From NCBI RefSeq assembly GCF_036178145.1, contig NZ_CP108067.1:4402001-4466000 (forward strand): a stretch of DNA of 64,000 nucleotides, given 5' to 3'. Made by a program: the position numbers and the translations under genes. This DNA comes from Streptomyces sp. NBC_00273 (GTDB lineage: Bacteria > Actinomycetota > Actinomycetes > Streptomycetales > Streptomycetaceae). Below the pieces are notes generated by a model, which made no database searches, was not told the origin of the DNA, and worked only from the letters and a program-made list of their open reading frames with translations. Below, piece after piece: positions 37,163 through 45,894 of this stretch; position 1 is the stretch's first letter, and every line of letters starts with the position of its first letter.

Positions 37163-37717
37163 GTGGCACGCAGCAGCTCGGGAATCGTGGCCGGGCTCAC
37201 CGCCGCGGCAGTGGCCGTCGTCGGCTTCCTCGGCTACCAGGCTTCCGCCACGGCGCCCGCGCATCCCCCGAAGGCCGCCGTGCAGGAACCGGCCCCCGCC
37301 GCGAGCCCGGCCGCCAAGCAGGACCCCGCGAAGCCGGCGGCCGTGCCCGAGGGTTCCGGTACCGGGGTGCGCGTCGTGTACTCGGTGGGCCAGAAGCGGG
37401 TGTGGCTGGTCGGCGACCCCGCGCAGCCGCCGAAGTCGTTCACGGTGATGCCGAGCACGGTGCACCCGAAGCCGGGCACCTACACGGTCGGGTCGCGCTC
37501 GGGTTCGGTCACCGGCTCGGACGGCGTGCCGATCGAGCACGTCGTGCGGTTCGCCACCGAGGAGGGCGTGGCGCTCGGTTTCAGCGCCCGTACGGACGGC
37601 GCGCTGCCGGAGCCCGATCCGAACAAGAAGACCGGCGGCATCCGGATGAGCCGTGCCGACGGCGACGCGATGTGGGCCTTCGCGACGATCGCGTCGAAGG
37701 TCGTCGTCGTTCCCTGA
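37163..37717 (+). CDS. Secreted L,D-transpeptidase-fold protein without catalytic cysteine
   Basis: The product is 184 residues. GGAG precedes the GTG. A signal/anchor helix (~8-30) and Ala/Pro linker lead to a ~115-residue domain: VVYSVGQKRVWLVGD, PGTYTVGSRSGSVTGSDG and TGGIRMSRADGDAMWAF. These fit the YkuD/ErfK layout, but the catalytic SHGC-R motif reads TGGIRMS, with Gly where Cys should be. It could bind peptidoglycan without cross-linking. It interrupts the tsaB/tsaE region on the opposite strand. Confidence 0.75.
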   Translation: MARSSSGIVAGLTAAAVAVVGFLGYQASATAPAHPPKAAVQEPAPAASPAAKQDPAKPAAVPEGSGTGVRVVYSVGQKRVWLVGDPAQPPKSFTVMPSTVHPKPGTYTVGSRSGSVTGSDGVPIEHVVRFATEEGVALGFSARTDGALPEPDPNKKTGGIRMSRADGDAMWAFATIASKVVVVP

Positions 37718-37750
37718 CGGATCCGACGGATCCGACGGATCCCCCGCGCT

Positions 37751-37766
37751 TCACCCGACCGGGTGA
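37751..37766. terminator. Small hairpin between convergent genes
   Basis: TCACCCG/CGGGTGA with a 2-base centre, just after three tandem GACGGATCC units (37716-37742). Weak, but it lies between the LDT-like gene and the small membrane-protein gene. Confidence 0.35.
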
Positions 37767-37779
37767 CGGCGCAGCACGC

Positions 37780-37965
37780 CTAGGCCGCTTCGGACTCCGG
37801 AGCGGCCTCTTCGCGTGCGGTGCCGGCGGGCCCGGCCGGGGCCGTGGCGTGCTCCCGCGCGGGCGGTGTGGAGACGGCGGTGGCGGCCACGCCGGCGGCG
37901 AGGAGCGTCCACATGGAGACGGTGGACGGGCGGGGTTCGCGATGTGCTCCTGCTGGTGCCGACAT
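37780..37965 (-). CDS. Small predicted membrane protein (61 residues)
   Basis: The ATG at 37965 has AGGAGG seven bases upstream. The product MSAPAGAHREPRPSTVSMWTLLAAGVAATAVS... has one hydrophobic segment (~19-36) and an acidic Ala/Glu tail. It resembles short Streptomyces proteins of unknown function. A TTAGG/CCTAA palindrome sits in its promoter, so it may respond to metal. Confidence 0.65.
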   Translation of the reverse strand: MSAPAGAHREPRPSTVSMWTLLAAGVAATAVSTPPAREHATAPAGPAGTAREEAAPESEAA

Positions 37966-37993
37966 GGCTGCCTCCTGGACCCGGGACACCGTA

Positions 37994-38009
37994 CTTAGGC
38001 ATGCCTAAG
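37994..38009. promoter_or_regulatory. Palindrome CTTAGGCATGCCTAAG, possible DtxR-family site
   Basis: A perfect 16-bp palindrome with TTAGG/CCTAA arms like actinobacterial iron (DmdR/IdeR) boxes, though shorter than the 19-bp consensus. It lies directly beside TACGGT (37988-37993, minus), a possible -10 for the small membrane-protein gene. Confidence 0.5.
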
Positions 38010-38080
38010 AAACTCTCGGTACCATGTCACCACGAGGGCCGCCGACAGCGCAATATCTTGCCGACGAGTTGTCGGTACGT

Positions 38081-38647
38081 TTACTCCGAGAGGGCGCCGG
38101 CGAGGGCGTCCAGCCCGGCCCCTGCGCTCCAGCGCGACCCGACCCCGCGCACCTGGACCTCCCGCACGTCGTCCAGGACCTCCTCGTGGCCGACCGCCCG
38201 CGCGATCACCACGTGCAGCCGGTCGTCGGAGAGCTCCTCCACCTTGCCGTCGCCCCACTCCACGACGACGACGGACTCGGGCAGCGAGACGTCGAGGTCC
38301 AGGTCCTCCATCTCGTCCAGCCCGCCGCCCAGGCGGTACGCGTCCACGTGCACCAGCGCCGGTCCGCCGGTCAGTGAGGGGTGCACCCGGGCGATCACGA
38401 AGGTCGGCGAGGTCACGGCCCCGCGCACGCCCAGGCCCTCGCCGAGGCCCCGGGTGAGCGTGGTCTTGCCCGCGCCCAGCTCGCCGGTCAGCAGGACGAG
38501 GTCGCCGGGGCGCAGCAGGGCGGCGATCCTGCGGCCCAATTCCTGCATCGCGTCCGGGGAGTCGATGGTGATCCGGGTCTCCGCGCCGGCCGCGGCCTCA
38601 GGTGCCGGCGCCTGGCTGCGCTGTGCTTCCAGCGGTACTTCTTCCAT
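38081..38647 (-). CDS. tsaE: t6A biosynthesis ATPase TsaE
   Basis: The product is 188 residues. Walker A GELGAGKTTLTRGL (~56), VTSPTFVIARVHPS and VHVDAYRLGG are diagnostic. It drives turnover of the TsaB-TsaD complex. I chose the ATG at 38647 over an upstream TTG; the N-terminal ~25 residues are Ala/Pro-rich. It overlaps the hydrolase gene by 50 bp. Two small genes separate it from tsaB. Confidence 0.94.
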   Translation of the reverse strand: MEEVPLEAQRSQAPAPEAAAGAETRITIDSPDAMQELGRRIAALLRPGDLVLLTGELGAGKTTLTRGLGEGLGVRGAVTSPTFVIARVHPSLTGGPALVHVDAYRLGGGLDEMEDLDLDVSLPESVVVVEWGDGKVEELSDDRLHVVIARAVGHEEVLDDVREVQVRGVGSRWSAGAGLDALAGALSE

Positions 38648-39782
38648 GCCCGCCAACGTTAGTCGCTGCGGGGAGGGTGGCCGCCCCGGTGCGCGCCAGG
38701 AGCTCGGTGAGCAGCCGCGTCACGGTCTCCGGGCGTTCCAGCATCATCAGGTGCCCGGTGGACTCCAGGACCACGAGGTCGGCGCCGGGCAGCGCCTCCT
38801 TGATGGCGACGCTGTGGGCGGGCGGGGTGATCATGTCCTTGTCCCCGGCTATGACCGTGACCGGCAGGTCCGCGAACAGCTGGAGCGCGGAGGTCTTGTC
38901 GTGGGTCTGGAAGGCCGGGTAGAACTCGGCGACCACGTCGATGGGCGTGGCCTCGATCAGCCGCTCCGCGAAGCGCGCGACGCCCGGATCCACGTCCCGG
39001 GATCCGAACGAGTACATCTTGATCATTCCGGCGAAGAGGTCCGCGGTGGCCCGCCGGCCCTTCTCCACCAGCTCCACCTGCGAGCCGAGCGCCTTGAGCA
39101 CGCCCGGCAGGAGCCGGCGCACGGCCCCCATGCCGGCGGCCGGAAGCCCGTACGTCACCTCGTCGAGGCGACCGCTGGAAGTGCCGACCAGGGCCACGCC
39201 GACGACGCGGTCGCGGACGATCTCGGGGTACTGCTCGGCGAATCCCATGATGGTCATTCCGCCCATCGAGTGACCCACCAGGATCAGCGGCCCCTCGGGG
39301 GCGGTCGCGTCGATGACGGCCTTCAGGTCCCGGCCGAGCTGGTCGATGCTCACCGCCTCGCCGTCCGCCTGGGCGAGGCCGCGGGCGCTGCGGCCGTGGC
39401 TGCGCTGGTCCCAGTAGACCGCCCGGACCACGCCGCGCAGGGCGGCGCGCTGGAAGTGCCAGGAGTCCTGGCCGAGGCAGTAGCCGTGACAGAAGACGAC
39501 GGTGGCCTGGGGCTCGGCCTTGCGCCGCAGCCGGCGCCGCTTGCCGTCTTCGGGGAGCTCGTCGACCTCGTAGTAGAGCTCGGTGGCGTCCTCGGCCCGG
39601 CAGATCCCCTCGGCGCCGCGCAGGGACCCGTAGTCCCCGGCCGCGTCGAGTGCCAGGCGTGCCTTCATCCGCATGCCGCGCCCCACGGTGATCCGTTCTA
39701 CCGCGACACCGGCCGCCGCGCCCGCGGCTATCACGCCGATGGCGGCGCCGGCCCAGCCGGCCTTGCGCCAGTTCTCGCTCAC
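38598..39782 (-). CDS. Membrane-anchored alpha/beta hydrolase
   Basis: The product is 394 residues. GAGGGCGG precedes the GTG (VSENWRKAGW). One membrane helix (~9-30) is followed by an alpha/beta hydrolase fold with oxyanion motif FCHGYCLGQ, nucleophile GHSMGG, and a late GH (ESTGHLMMLERP) for the catalytic His. Substrate unknown. It lies between alr and tsaE on the same strand, with its C-terminus overlapping tsaE, so probably one transcript. Confidence 0.9.
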   Translation of the reverse strand: MSENWRKAGWAGAAIGVIAAGAAAGVAVERITVGRGMRMKARLALDAAGDYGSLRGAEGICRAEDATELYYEVDELPEDGKRRRLRRKAEPQATVVFCHGYCLGQDSWHFQRAALRGVVRAVYWDQRSHGRSARGLAQADGEAVSIDQLGRDLKAVIDATAPEGPLILVGHSMGGMTIMGFAEQYPEIVRDRVVGVALVGTSSGRLDEVTYGLPAAGMGAVRRLLPGVLKALGSQVELVEKGRRATADLFAGMIKMYSFGSRDVDPGVARFAERLIEATPIDVVAEFYPAFQTHDKTSALQLFADLPVTVIAGDKDMITPPAHSVAIKEALPGADLVVLESTGHLMMLERPETVTRLLTELLARTGAATLPAATNVGGHGRSTAGSTAQPGAGT

Positions 39783-39801
39783 GCCGCCGCCCTCACTCCG
39801 C

Positions 39802-40938
39802 TCAGCCGCCCAGGTACACCCGGGGCACACGTGCACCGATACGGGTGACGATCTCATACGCGATCGTGTGCGCTGCCCGTGCCCAGTCCTCGGCGGTCGG
39901 TTCACCGCGTTCCGCGTCCCCGAAGATGACGGCCTCGTCACCGGCGCGGGCGTGGTCTCCTTCCAAGTCGACCACGAACTGGTCCATCGCGACGCGCCCG
40001 GCGACGTGGCGGATCTTGCCGCCGATGAGCACCGGGCCGAGGCCCGAGGCCTGCCGCGGCAGGCCGTCGGCGTAGCCGGCGGGGACCAGCGCGAGGGTCG
40101 TCTCGGCGTCGGTGACGTAGTGGTGGCCGTAGCTCACCCCGTGCCCGGCGGGGACCGTCTTGACCAGCGCCAGGGAGGCCTTGAGGGTCATCGCGGGCCG
40201 CAGGCCCAGCTGGGCCGGGGTGCCGAGCTCGGGGGCGGGCGAGACCCCGTAGACGGCCAGCCCGCAGCGCACCAGGTCGAAGTGGGACTCGGGCAGGGTC
40301 AAGGTGGCCGGCGAGTTCGCGATGTGCCGGACCTCGGGCTCGACGCCCGCCTTCTCGGCGTACGCGAGCATGTCGCGGAAGGCGGCCAGCTGGAGCTGGA
40401 TCGAGGGGTGCCCGGGCTCGTCGGCGCAGGCGAAGTGGGACCAGACGCCGGTGACCTTGACGGTTCCCTCGGCCTGGGCGGCGACGGCCGCTGCGACCAG
40501 TGCCTCCCAGTCGGCGGGCTGGCAGCCGTTGCGGCCGAGGCCGGTGTCGGCCTTGAGCTGGATGCGTGCGGTGCGGCCCGCCGCGCGGGCGGCCTCGCGC
40601 ACCTCGTCGAGGGCCCACATGCCGCTGACGGAGACGTCGATATCGGCCTCGACGGCCTCCCGCCAGGGCCCGCCCGGCGTCCAGAGCCAGCACATGAGGC
40701 GCCCCTGGATCCCGGCGGCGCGGAGCGCGAGGGCCTCGTCGGGCGTGGCGGCCCCGAGCCAGGTGGCACCGGCCTCCTGGGCGGCCCTGGCACACTCCAG
40801 GGCCCCGTGCCCGTAGGCGTTCGCCTTGACCACGGCCATCAACTCTGCCCGGGGCGCCCGCCCGCGCAGTGCGCGCACGTTCTCCCGTACGGCGTCAAGA
40901 TCGATCTCGGCGTACACGCGCGTCGCTGTCTCGTTCAT
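39802..40938 (-). CDS. alr: Alanine racemase
   Basis: The product is 378 residues. VVKANAYGHG (Lys ~38) carries pyridoxal phosphate, and the C-terminal VSYGHHY supplies the catalytic Tyr. It makes D-alanine for peptidoglycan. The hydrolase gene starts 20 bp downstream. Confidence 0.96.
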   Translation of the reverse strand: MNETATRVYAEIDLDAVRENVRALRGRAPRAELMAVVKANAYGHGALECARAAQEAGATWLGAATPDEALALRAAGIQGRLMCWLWTPGGPWREAVEADIDVSVSGMWALDEVREAARAAGRTARIQLKADTGLGRNGCQPADWEALVAAAVAAQAEGTVKVTGVWSHFACADEPGHPSIQLQLAAFRDMLAYAEKAGVEPEVRHIANSPATLTLPESHFDLVRCGLAVYGVSPAPELGTPAQLGLRPAMTLKASLALVKTVPAGHGVSYGHHYVTDAETTLALVPAGYADGLPRQASGLGPVLIGGKIRHVAGRVAMDQFVVDLEGDHARAGDEAVIFGDAERGEPTAEDWARAAHTIAYEIVTRIGARVPRVYLGG

Positions 40939-40990
40939 CGCCCCCAGTCTCTCAGAATCCCCACCCGGCCTTGCGGGGGCTGGGCATTTC

Positions 40991-41037
40991 GGCCCCGGCC
41001 GGCGATGGAGGCGCGGGAGTTCGGGGCGGAGCCCCCG
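40991..41037. repeat. Dispersed intergenic repeat, related to the cluster after groES
   Basis: GGCCCCGGCCGGCGATGGAGGC followed by GGGGCGGAGCCCC, the family B unit also found at 22062-22307. It lies between alr and the NAD(P)HX repair gene. Confidence 0.75.
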
Positions 41038-41058
41038 CGACGGCGGCGCACGGTCGCG

Positions 41059-42459
41059 TCAGGGGTGGCGGGTGTCCCGCCAGGCGTCCGGGAGGGCCTC
41101 GGCCACCTGGTGGGCCAGGAGCGGGCCCCCGACGCGGCGGGCCGCCAGGCCGTGCAGGTACGCGCCCACCGCCCCCGCGTCCGCCCCGGACAGTCCGCCC
41201 GCCAGCAGGGAGCCCGCCAGCCCGGACAGCACGTCCCCGCTGCCGGCGGTGGCCAGCCACGGGGTGCCGGTCGGATTCACCCGAACGGCTCCGCCGCCCG
41301 AGGCGACCAGCGTCGTCGAACCCTTCAGCAGCACCGCCGCTCCGTACCGCTGCGCCAACGCCCGTACCGCGTCCAGCCGGCCCGCCTCCACCGCCTGCCG
41401 CTCCACCCCCAGCAGCGCCGCCGCCTCCCCCGCGTGCGGGGTCAGCAGGGTGGGGGCGCTCCGGGCCCGCAGGACCGCCGCGTCCAGGCCGCGCAGCCCG
41501 TCCGCGTCGACGAGCACCGCCGCGTCCCCCGCCAGCAGTTGCGCGACCTCCCCGGCGCGGCCCTCGCCCAGCCCCGGGCCGACCACCCAGGCCTGTACCC
41601 GGCCGGGCCCGATCAGCGTCTCGGGGTAGCGGGCGAGCACCGCCTCCGCCGCCGGCCCGACGTACCGCACCGCGCCCGCCCCGCCCCGCAGCGCTCCCGC
41701 CACGGCCAGCACCGCCGCGCCCGGGTACTGCACGGACCCGGCGACGATCCCGACCACGCCCCGCCGGTACTTGTCGCTCGTCGCCGTCGGCTCCGGCAGC
41801 AGCCCCGCCACGTCCGCGTGCTGGAGGGCCTCCACCTCCGGCGACGGCAGTTCCAGCCCGATGTCGACGAGGTGCACCGCGCCCGCCCGCGAGGCCCCGG
41901 GGTCGATCAGCAGGCCGGGCTTGTACGCCCCGAAGGTCACCGTCACGTCGGCGCTCACCGCCGGACCCGCCACCTCTCCGGTGTCCGCGTCCGCCCCGCT
42001 CGGCAGGTCCACCGCGACCACGGGGACCCCCGGCGGGATCCGCTCCACCAGCGCCGCGGCCGTCGGGCGCAGCCCGCCCCGCCCGCCGATCCCGAGCAGC
42101 CCGTCCAGTACGAGGTCCGCCCGCTGCGGGACGGCTCGTGCGAGGTGTCCCCCGGCGGCCCGCAGCGCGGCCAGCCCGCCCGGGTGCATCCGCTCGGGGT
42201 CCATCGGCACGGCCGTCACGGCGGCTCCGCGGCGGGCCAGCCGGGCGCCCGCGTACAGCGCGTCGCCGCCGTTGTCCCCGGGGCCGACGAGCAGGACGAC
42301 CCGGGCCCCGTACACCCCGCCGCGGGTCCGCCGCAGCAGTCCGGCGCACGCGGCGGCCAGCCCGGCGGCCGCCCGCTGCATCAGGGCGCCCTCGGGGAGC
42401 CGGGCCATCAGCTCCCGCTCGGCGGCCCGTACGGTCTCCACGCTGTAAGCAGTACGCAT
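41059..42459 (-). CDS. nnrD: Bifunctional NAD(P)HX epimerase/dehydratase
   Basis: The product is 466 residues, a fusion. The N-terminal epimerase domain (~1-215) has VGPGDNGGDALYAGARLARRG. The ADP-dependent dehydratase (~220-460) has LLTPHAGEAAALLG and ATAGSGDVLSGLAGSLLAGG. It repairs hydrated NAD(P)H. AGAGGG precedes the start, 3 bp from the acpS stop, in the glmS-acpS-nnr-alr run. Confidence 0.95.
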   Translation of the reverse strand: MRTAYSVETVRAAERELMARLPEGALMQRAAAGLAAACAGLLRRTRGGVYGARVVLLVGPGDNGGDALYAGARLARRGAAVTAVPMDPERMHPGGLAALRAAGGHLARAVPQRADLVLDGLLGIGGRGGLRPTAAALVERIPPGVPVVAVDLPSGADADTGEVAGPAVSADVTVTFGAYKPGLLIDPGASRAGAVHLVDIGLELPSPEVEALQHADVAGLLPEPTATSDKYRRGVVGIVAGSVQYPGAAVLAVAGALRGGAGAVRYVGPAAEAVLARYPETLIGPGRVQAWVVGPGLGEGRAGEVAQLLAGDAAVLVDADGLRGLDAAVLRARSAPTLLTPHAGEAAALLGVERQAVEAGRLDAVRALAQRYGAAVLLKGSTTLVASGGGAVRVNPTGTPWLATAGSGDVLSGLAGSLLAGGLSGADAGAVGAYLHGLAARRVGGPLLAHQVAEALPDAWRDTRHP

Positions 42460-42462
42460 GGA

Positions 42463-42831
42463 CTAACCCTCTGCGATCACCACGGCGGAGGCGACACCGG
42501 CGTCGTGGCTGAGCGAGATGTGCCAGGACTTCACGCCCAGCGCCAGCGCCCGCGCCTCGACCGTTCCGGACACCCGCAGCCGCGGCTGCCCGCTGTCCTC
42601 GACGTACACCTCGGCGTCGGTCCACAGCATGCCGGCGGGCGCGCCGAGCGCCTTGGCGAGGGCCTCCTTGGCGGCGAACCGCGCGGCGAGCGAGGCGATC
42701 CCGCGCCGCTCGCCGCTCGGCAGCGTCAACTCGGCGTCGACGAACAGCCGTCCGGCCAGGTTCGGCGTGCGCTCCAGCGCCGCGCCGAACCGCTCGATCT
42801 CCGCTACGTCGATCCCGACGCCGATAATCAC
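42463..42831 (-). CDS. acpS: Holo-[acyl-carrier-protein] synthase
   Basis: The product is 122 residues. [11 protein letters not shown] supplies the metal-binding Asp and [13 protein letters not shown] the catalytic Glu. It loads phosphopantetheine onto acyl carrier protein. GTG start with GTGGAG inside the end of glmS; 24 bp separate the genes. Confidence 0.96.
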   Translation of the reverse strand: MIIGVGIDVAEIERFGAALERTPNLAGRLFVDAELTLPSGERRGIASLAARFAAKEALAKALGAPAGMLWTDAEVYVEDSGQPRLRVSGTVEARALALGVKSWHISLSHDAGVASAVVIAEG

Positions 42832-42855
42832 AACGACAACTCCACTGGCCGACTG

Positions 42856-44703
42856 CTACTCCACGGTCACCGACTTGGCGAGGTTACGCGGCTGGTCCAC
42901 CTCGTTGCCGCGCGCCGTCGCCAGTTCGCACGCGAACACCTGCAACGGCACCGTCGCCACCAGCGGCTGGAGCAGCGTCGGCGTCGCGGGGATCCGGATC
43001 AGGTGGTCGGCGTAGGGGACGACCGCCTCGTCGCCCTCCTCGGCGATGACGATGGTCCGCGCCCCGCGCGCCCGGATCTCCTGGATGTTCGACACGATCT
43101 TGTCGTGGAGCACGGAACGGCCGCGCGGCGACGGGACGACCACCACCACCGGCAGGTCCTTCTCGATCAGCGCGATCGGCCCGTGCTTGAGCTCGCCCGC
43201 CGCGAAGCCCTCGGCGTGCATGTACGCCAGCTCCTTGAGCTTGAGCGCGCCCTCCAGCGCCACCGGGTACCCGACGTGCCGTCCCAGGAAGAGCACGGTG
43301 TTCTTGTCGGCCAGGGAGCGCGCGAGCTCCCGTACCGGCTCCATGGTCTCCAGGACGGTGTCCACCGCCGCGGCAATGTCCGACAGCTCCCGGATCACGG
43401 CCTCGATCTCGTCGCCCCACTTCGTGCCCCGGACCTGTCCGAGGTAGAGCGCGACCAGGTAGCAGGCCACCAGCTGCGTCAGGAAGGCCTTGGTCGAGGC
43501 GACGGCCACCTCGGGACCGGCGTGCGTGTAGAGGACCGCATCCGATTCGCGCGGGATCGTCGACCCGTTCGTATTGCAGATGGCCAGCACCTTGGCCCCC
43601 TGCTCGCGCGCGTGCCGCAGCGCCATCAGGGTGTCCATGGTCTCGCCGGACTGCGAGATCGCGACCACCAGCGTCCGCTGGTCCAGGATCGGGTCGCGGT
43701 AGCGGAACTCGCTCGCCAGCTCCGTCTCGCACGGGATGCGGGTCCAGTGCTCGATGGCCAGCTTCGCGATCATGCCCGCGTGGTACGCCGTACCGCACGC
43801 CACGATCACGACCTTGTCGACCTCCCTGAGCACCGAGACGGGGATGCGCACCTCGTCCAGGGTCAGCGAGCCGCTCGCGTCGATCCTGCCCAGGAGGGTG
43901 TCGGCGACGGCCTTCGGCTGCTCGGCGATCTCCTTGAGCATGAAGTAGTCATAACCCCCCTTCTCGGCCGCCGAGGCGTCCCAGTCCACGTGGTACGCCC
44001 GCACGGTAGCGACCGAACCGTCGAAGTTGGTCACCGAGACGCCCTCGCGGCGGAGCTCGACGACCTGGTCCTGCCCCAGCTCGATCGCGGACCGCGTGTG
44101 GGCGATGAACGCGGCCACGTCCGAGGCGAGGAAGTTCTCGCCTTCTCCAACGCCCACCACCAGGGGCGAGTTCCGGCGCGCGCCGACCACCACGTCCGGC
44201 TCGTCGGCGTGCACGGCGACCAGGGTGAAGGCGCCCTCCAGGCGCCGGCACACCTGCCGCATGGCCTCCGCGAGATCGCCGGTGGCCGAGAACTGCTCCG
44301 CCAGCAGGTGCGCCACGACCTCGGTGTCCGTCTCGGACTCCAGCCGGTGTCCGCGCTCGGCCAGCTCGGCCCGGAGCGCGGCGAAGTTCTCGATGATGCC
44401 GTTGTGCACGACGGCCACGCGCCCCGAGTTGTCGAGGTGCGGGTGGGCGTTGGCGTCGGTGGGCCCGCCGTGGGTCGCCCACCGGGTGTGCCCGAGCCCC
44501 GTGGAACCGGTCGGCAGCGGGTGCCCGACCAGCTCCTTCTCCAGATTGACGAGTTTCCCCGCCTTCTTGACGGCCGCCAGGCTGCCGTCCGCGAGTACGG
44601 CGACCCCGGCCGAGTCGTAGCCGCGGTATTCCAGCCGCTTGAGTCCGGCGATGACCACATCGAGCGCCGACTGCGCTCCCACGTAACCCACAATTCCGCA
44701 CAT
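42856..44703 (-). CDS. glmS: Glucosamine-6-phosphate synthase (glutamine:fructose-6-phosphate)
   Basis: The product is 615 residues. MCGIVGYVG gives the N-terminal nucleophile Cys once Met is removed; glutaminase ~1-235, two SIS sugar-isomerase domains ~290-610, ending AKSVTVE. It makes glucosamine-6-phosphate, precursor of UDP-GlcNAc; GlmM (47947) catalyses the next step. TACGCT lies seven bases before the ATG, consistent with a leaderless start. Confidence 0.97.
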   Translation of the reverse strand: MCGIVGYVGAQSALDVVIAGLKRLEYRGYDSAGVAVLADGSLAAVKKAGKLVNLEKELVGHPLPTGSTGLGHTRWATHGGPTDANAHPHLDNSGRVAVVHNGIIENFAALRAELAERGHRLESETDTEVVAHLLAEQFSATGDLAEAMRQVCRRLEGAFTLVAVHADEPDVVVGARRNSPLVVGVGEGENFLASDVAAFIAHTRSAIELGQDQVVELRREGVSVTNFDGSVATVRAYHVDWDASAAEKGGYDYFMLKEIAEQPKAVADTLLGRIDASGSLTLDEVRIPVSVLREVDKVVIVACGTAYHAGMIAKLAIEHWTRIPCETELASEFRYRDPILDQRTLVVAISQSGETMDTLMALRHAREQGAKVLAICNTNGSTIPRESDAVLYTHAGPEVAVASTKAFLTQLVACYLVALYLGQVRGTKWGDEIEAVIRELSDIAAAVDTVLETMEPVRELARSLADKNTVLFLGRHVGYPVALEGALKLKELAYMHAEGFAAGELKHGPIALIEKDLPVVVVVPSPRGRSVLHDKIVSNIQEIRARGARTIVIAEEGDEAVVPYADHLIRIPATPTLLQPLVATVPLQVFACELATARGNEVDQPRNLAKSVTVE

Positions 44704-44759
44704 AGGCCGCAGCGTACGCCGTAGTTGGCCGTCTGCCCCGTAGCGGAACAAGACGAAAA

Positions 44760-44789
44760 CCCCGCCCCGGCGAACGCGCCGGGGCGGGG
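44760..44789 (-). terminator. Terminator of the lipoprotein gene
   Basis: 13-bp stem CCCCGCCCCGGCG/CGCCGGGGCGGGG, 4-base loop. On the minus strand it is followed by GTTTT. Confidence 0.9.
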
Positions 44790-44811
44790 TCGACGTCTGG
44801 TCGGACAGGGA

Positions 44812-45591
44812 TCAGCCGAGCTTCTTGACCTGGGCGTCGACGATGTCCTTCGAGAGCACCGGCTTGCCGGCGGCGTTCTGCACCGAGAAGGTGGCGAGGG
44901 TGTTGCCCTTGCGCACCACGACCACCTGGCCCGCCACCGGGGTCTCGGCGTCGCCGAAGTCCGCCAGGAAGGACACCGCCTCGTCGCCGGCCGTGACGGC
45001 GTCGCCCGCCACCACCTTGTTGATCTTCAGGTCCTCGCCGTCCTGCTTCATCGTGTACCCGCCGGCGCAGGCGGTGCCCGCCGCCTTGAAGGCGGTGAAC
45101 GCCTCCTCAGCGCCCTTGGCGTCGTAGGAGGTGAGGGTCACGGAGGTGCCGGTGGCGCCGAGGAGCATCTCCATGCCGGCCTTCAGCTTGTCCGCCTCGG
45201 ACGCGTTGGGGTCGGCGGCCTTGCCGGAGGTGCCGCCGACCTGGGTGCGGGCGACGCCGGTGGAGGTGCCCTGGGGCGCCATCGACGAGGCCTGGACGAG
45301 CGGCTTGCACTCGGCCTTGTCGGTGGTGGCCGCGAGGTCAGCGACCTGCTTCGCGGTCGGCGCCTTGACGAGGCTGTCCTTCGGGGCGTCGGCCTGGGTC
45401 AGCAGGAGCGGCGCCAGCTCGGCGTCGGTCTTGCCCTTGGCCGCCGCGGCGGCGGGAGCGGACGATGCGGCCCCGGACGGCTTGGTGTCCGCCTTGGTGT
45501 CGGCCTTGTCCGAGCCGCAGGCGGTGGCCAGCAGGGTCAGGGACACCGCGGACGCGGTCAGGACGGTACGACGGACAAGAGCGTTGCGCAC
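44812..45591 (-). CDS. Secreted lipoprotein of unknown function
   Basis: The product is 259 residues. Signal peptide and lipobox LATAC at ~21-25, a Ser/Ala linker (~35-55), then a ~200-residue domain with two cysteines ([19 protein letters not shown]) likely disulphide-linked. The domain resembles mycobacterial-type solute/PknH-sensor-like lipoproteins in general layout, but I cannot assign a family. GTG start with GGGGGAG nine bases upstream. Confidence 0.88.
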   Translation of the reverse strand: MRNALVRRTVLTASAVSLTLLATACGSDKADTKADTKPSGAASSAPAAAAAKGKTDAELAPLLLTQADAPKDSLVKAPTAKQVADLAATTDKAECKPLVQASSMAPQGTSTGVARTQVGGTSGKAADPNASEADKLKAGMEMLLGATGTSVTLTSYDAKGAEEAFTAFKAAGTACAGGYTMKQDGEDLKINKVVAGDAVTAGDEAVSFLADFGDAETPVAGQVVVVRKGNTLATFSVQNAAGKPVLSKDIVDAQVKKLG

Positions 45592-45894
45592 GAGAAGACT
45601 CCCCCATGGATACGACTACGACTACGACAGCGCAGCGCGAAACGCGCCCCGGAAGCGGGGCGTGGACGTGACTGCGGTGATCAACAATGTACGGGGCCGT
45701 GGATCACTGCGTTGCCGCGGGCGGTGATCACGGTCGATCGTGACCCGGACGAGACCCCAGGAATTTCCAATCGAAACCACCCGGCGTACAACCGTTGCCG
45801 GACCGGCCGGGGCCCGTCCGGCAACGGCGGCTGCTGCTGCACACGTGACCGACCACACCACCCACAACCGCCCCGGAGCCCCGACAATGGCGGT
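45592..45894. other. Divergent intergenic region between the lipoprotein gene and coaA
   Basis: 300 bp without a gene. GCGGTGATCA occurs twice (45674-45683 and 45721-45730). A leaderless -10 for coaA is at its right end. No terminator or RNA is seen. Confidence 0.6.
45883..45888 (+). promoter_or_regulatory. -10-like GACAAT for leaderless coaA
   Basis: GACAAT, six bases, GTG at 45895; identical geometry to the methyltransferase gene at 32998. Confidence 0.6.

Noticed and set aside
39673..44724. 1,683-codon open frame on the plus strand
   Set aside because: Antisense shadow of alr, nnr, acpS and glmS, all of which carry catalytic motifs on the other strand.
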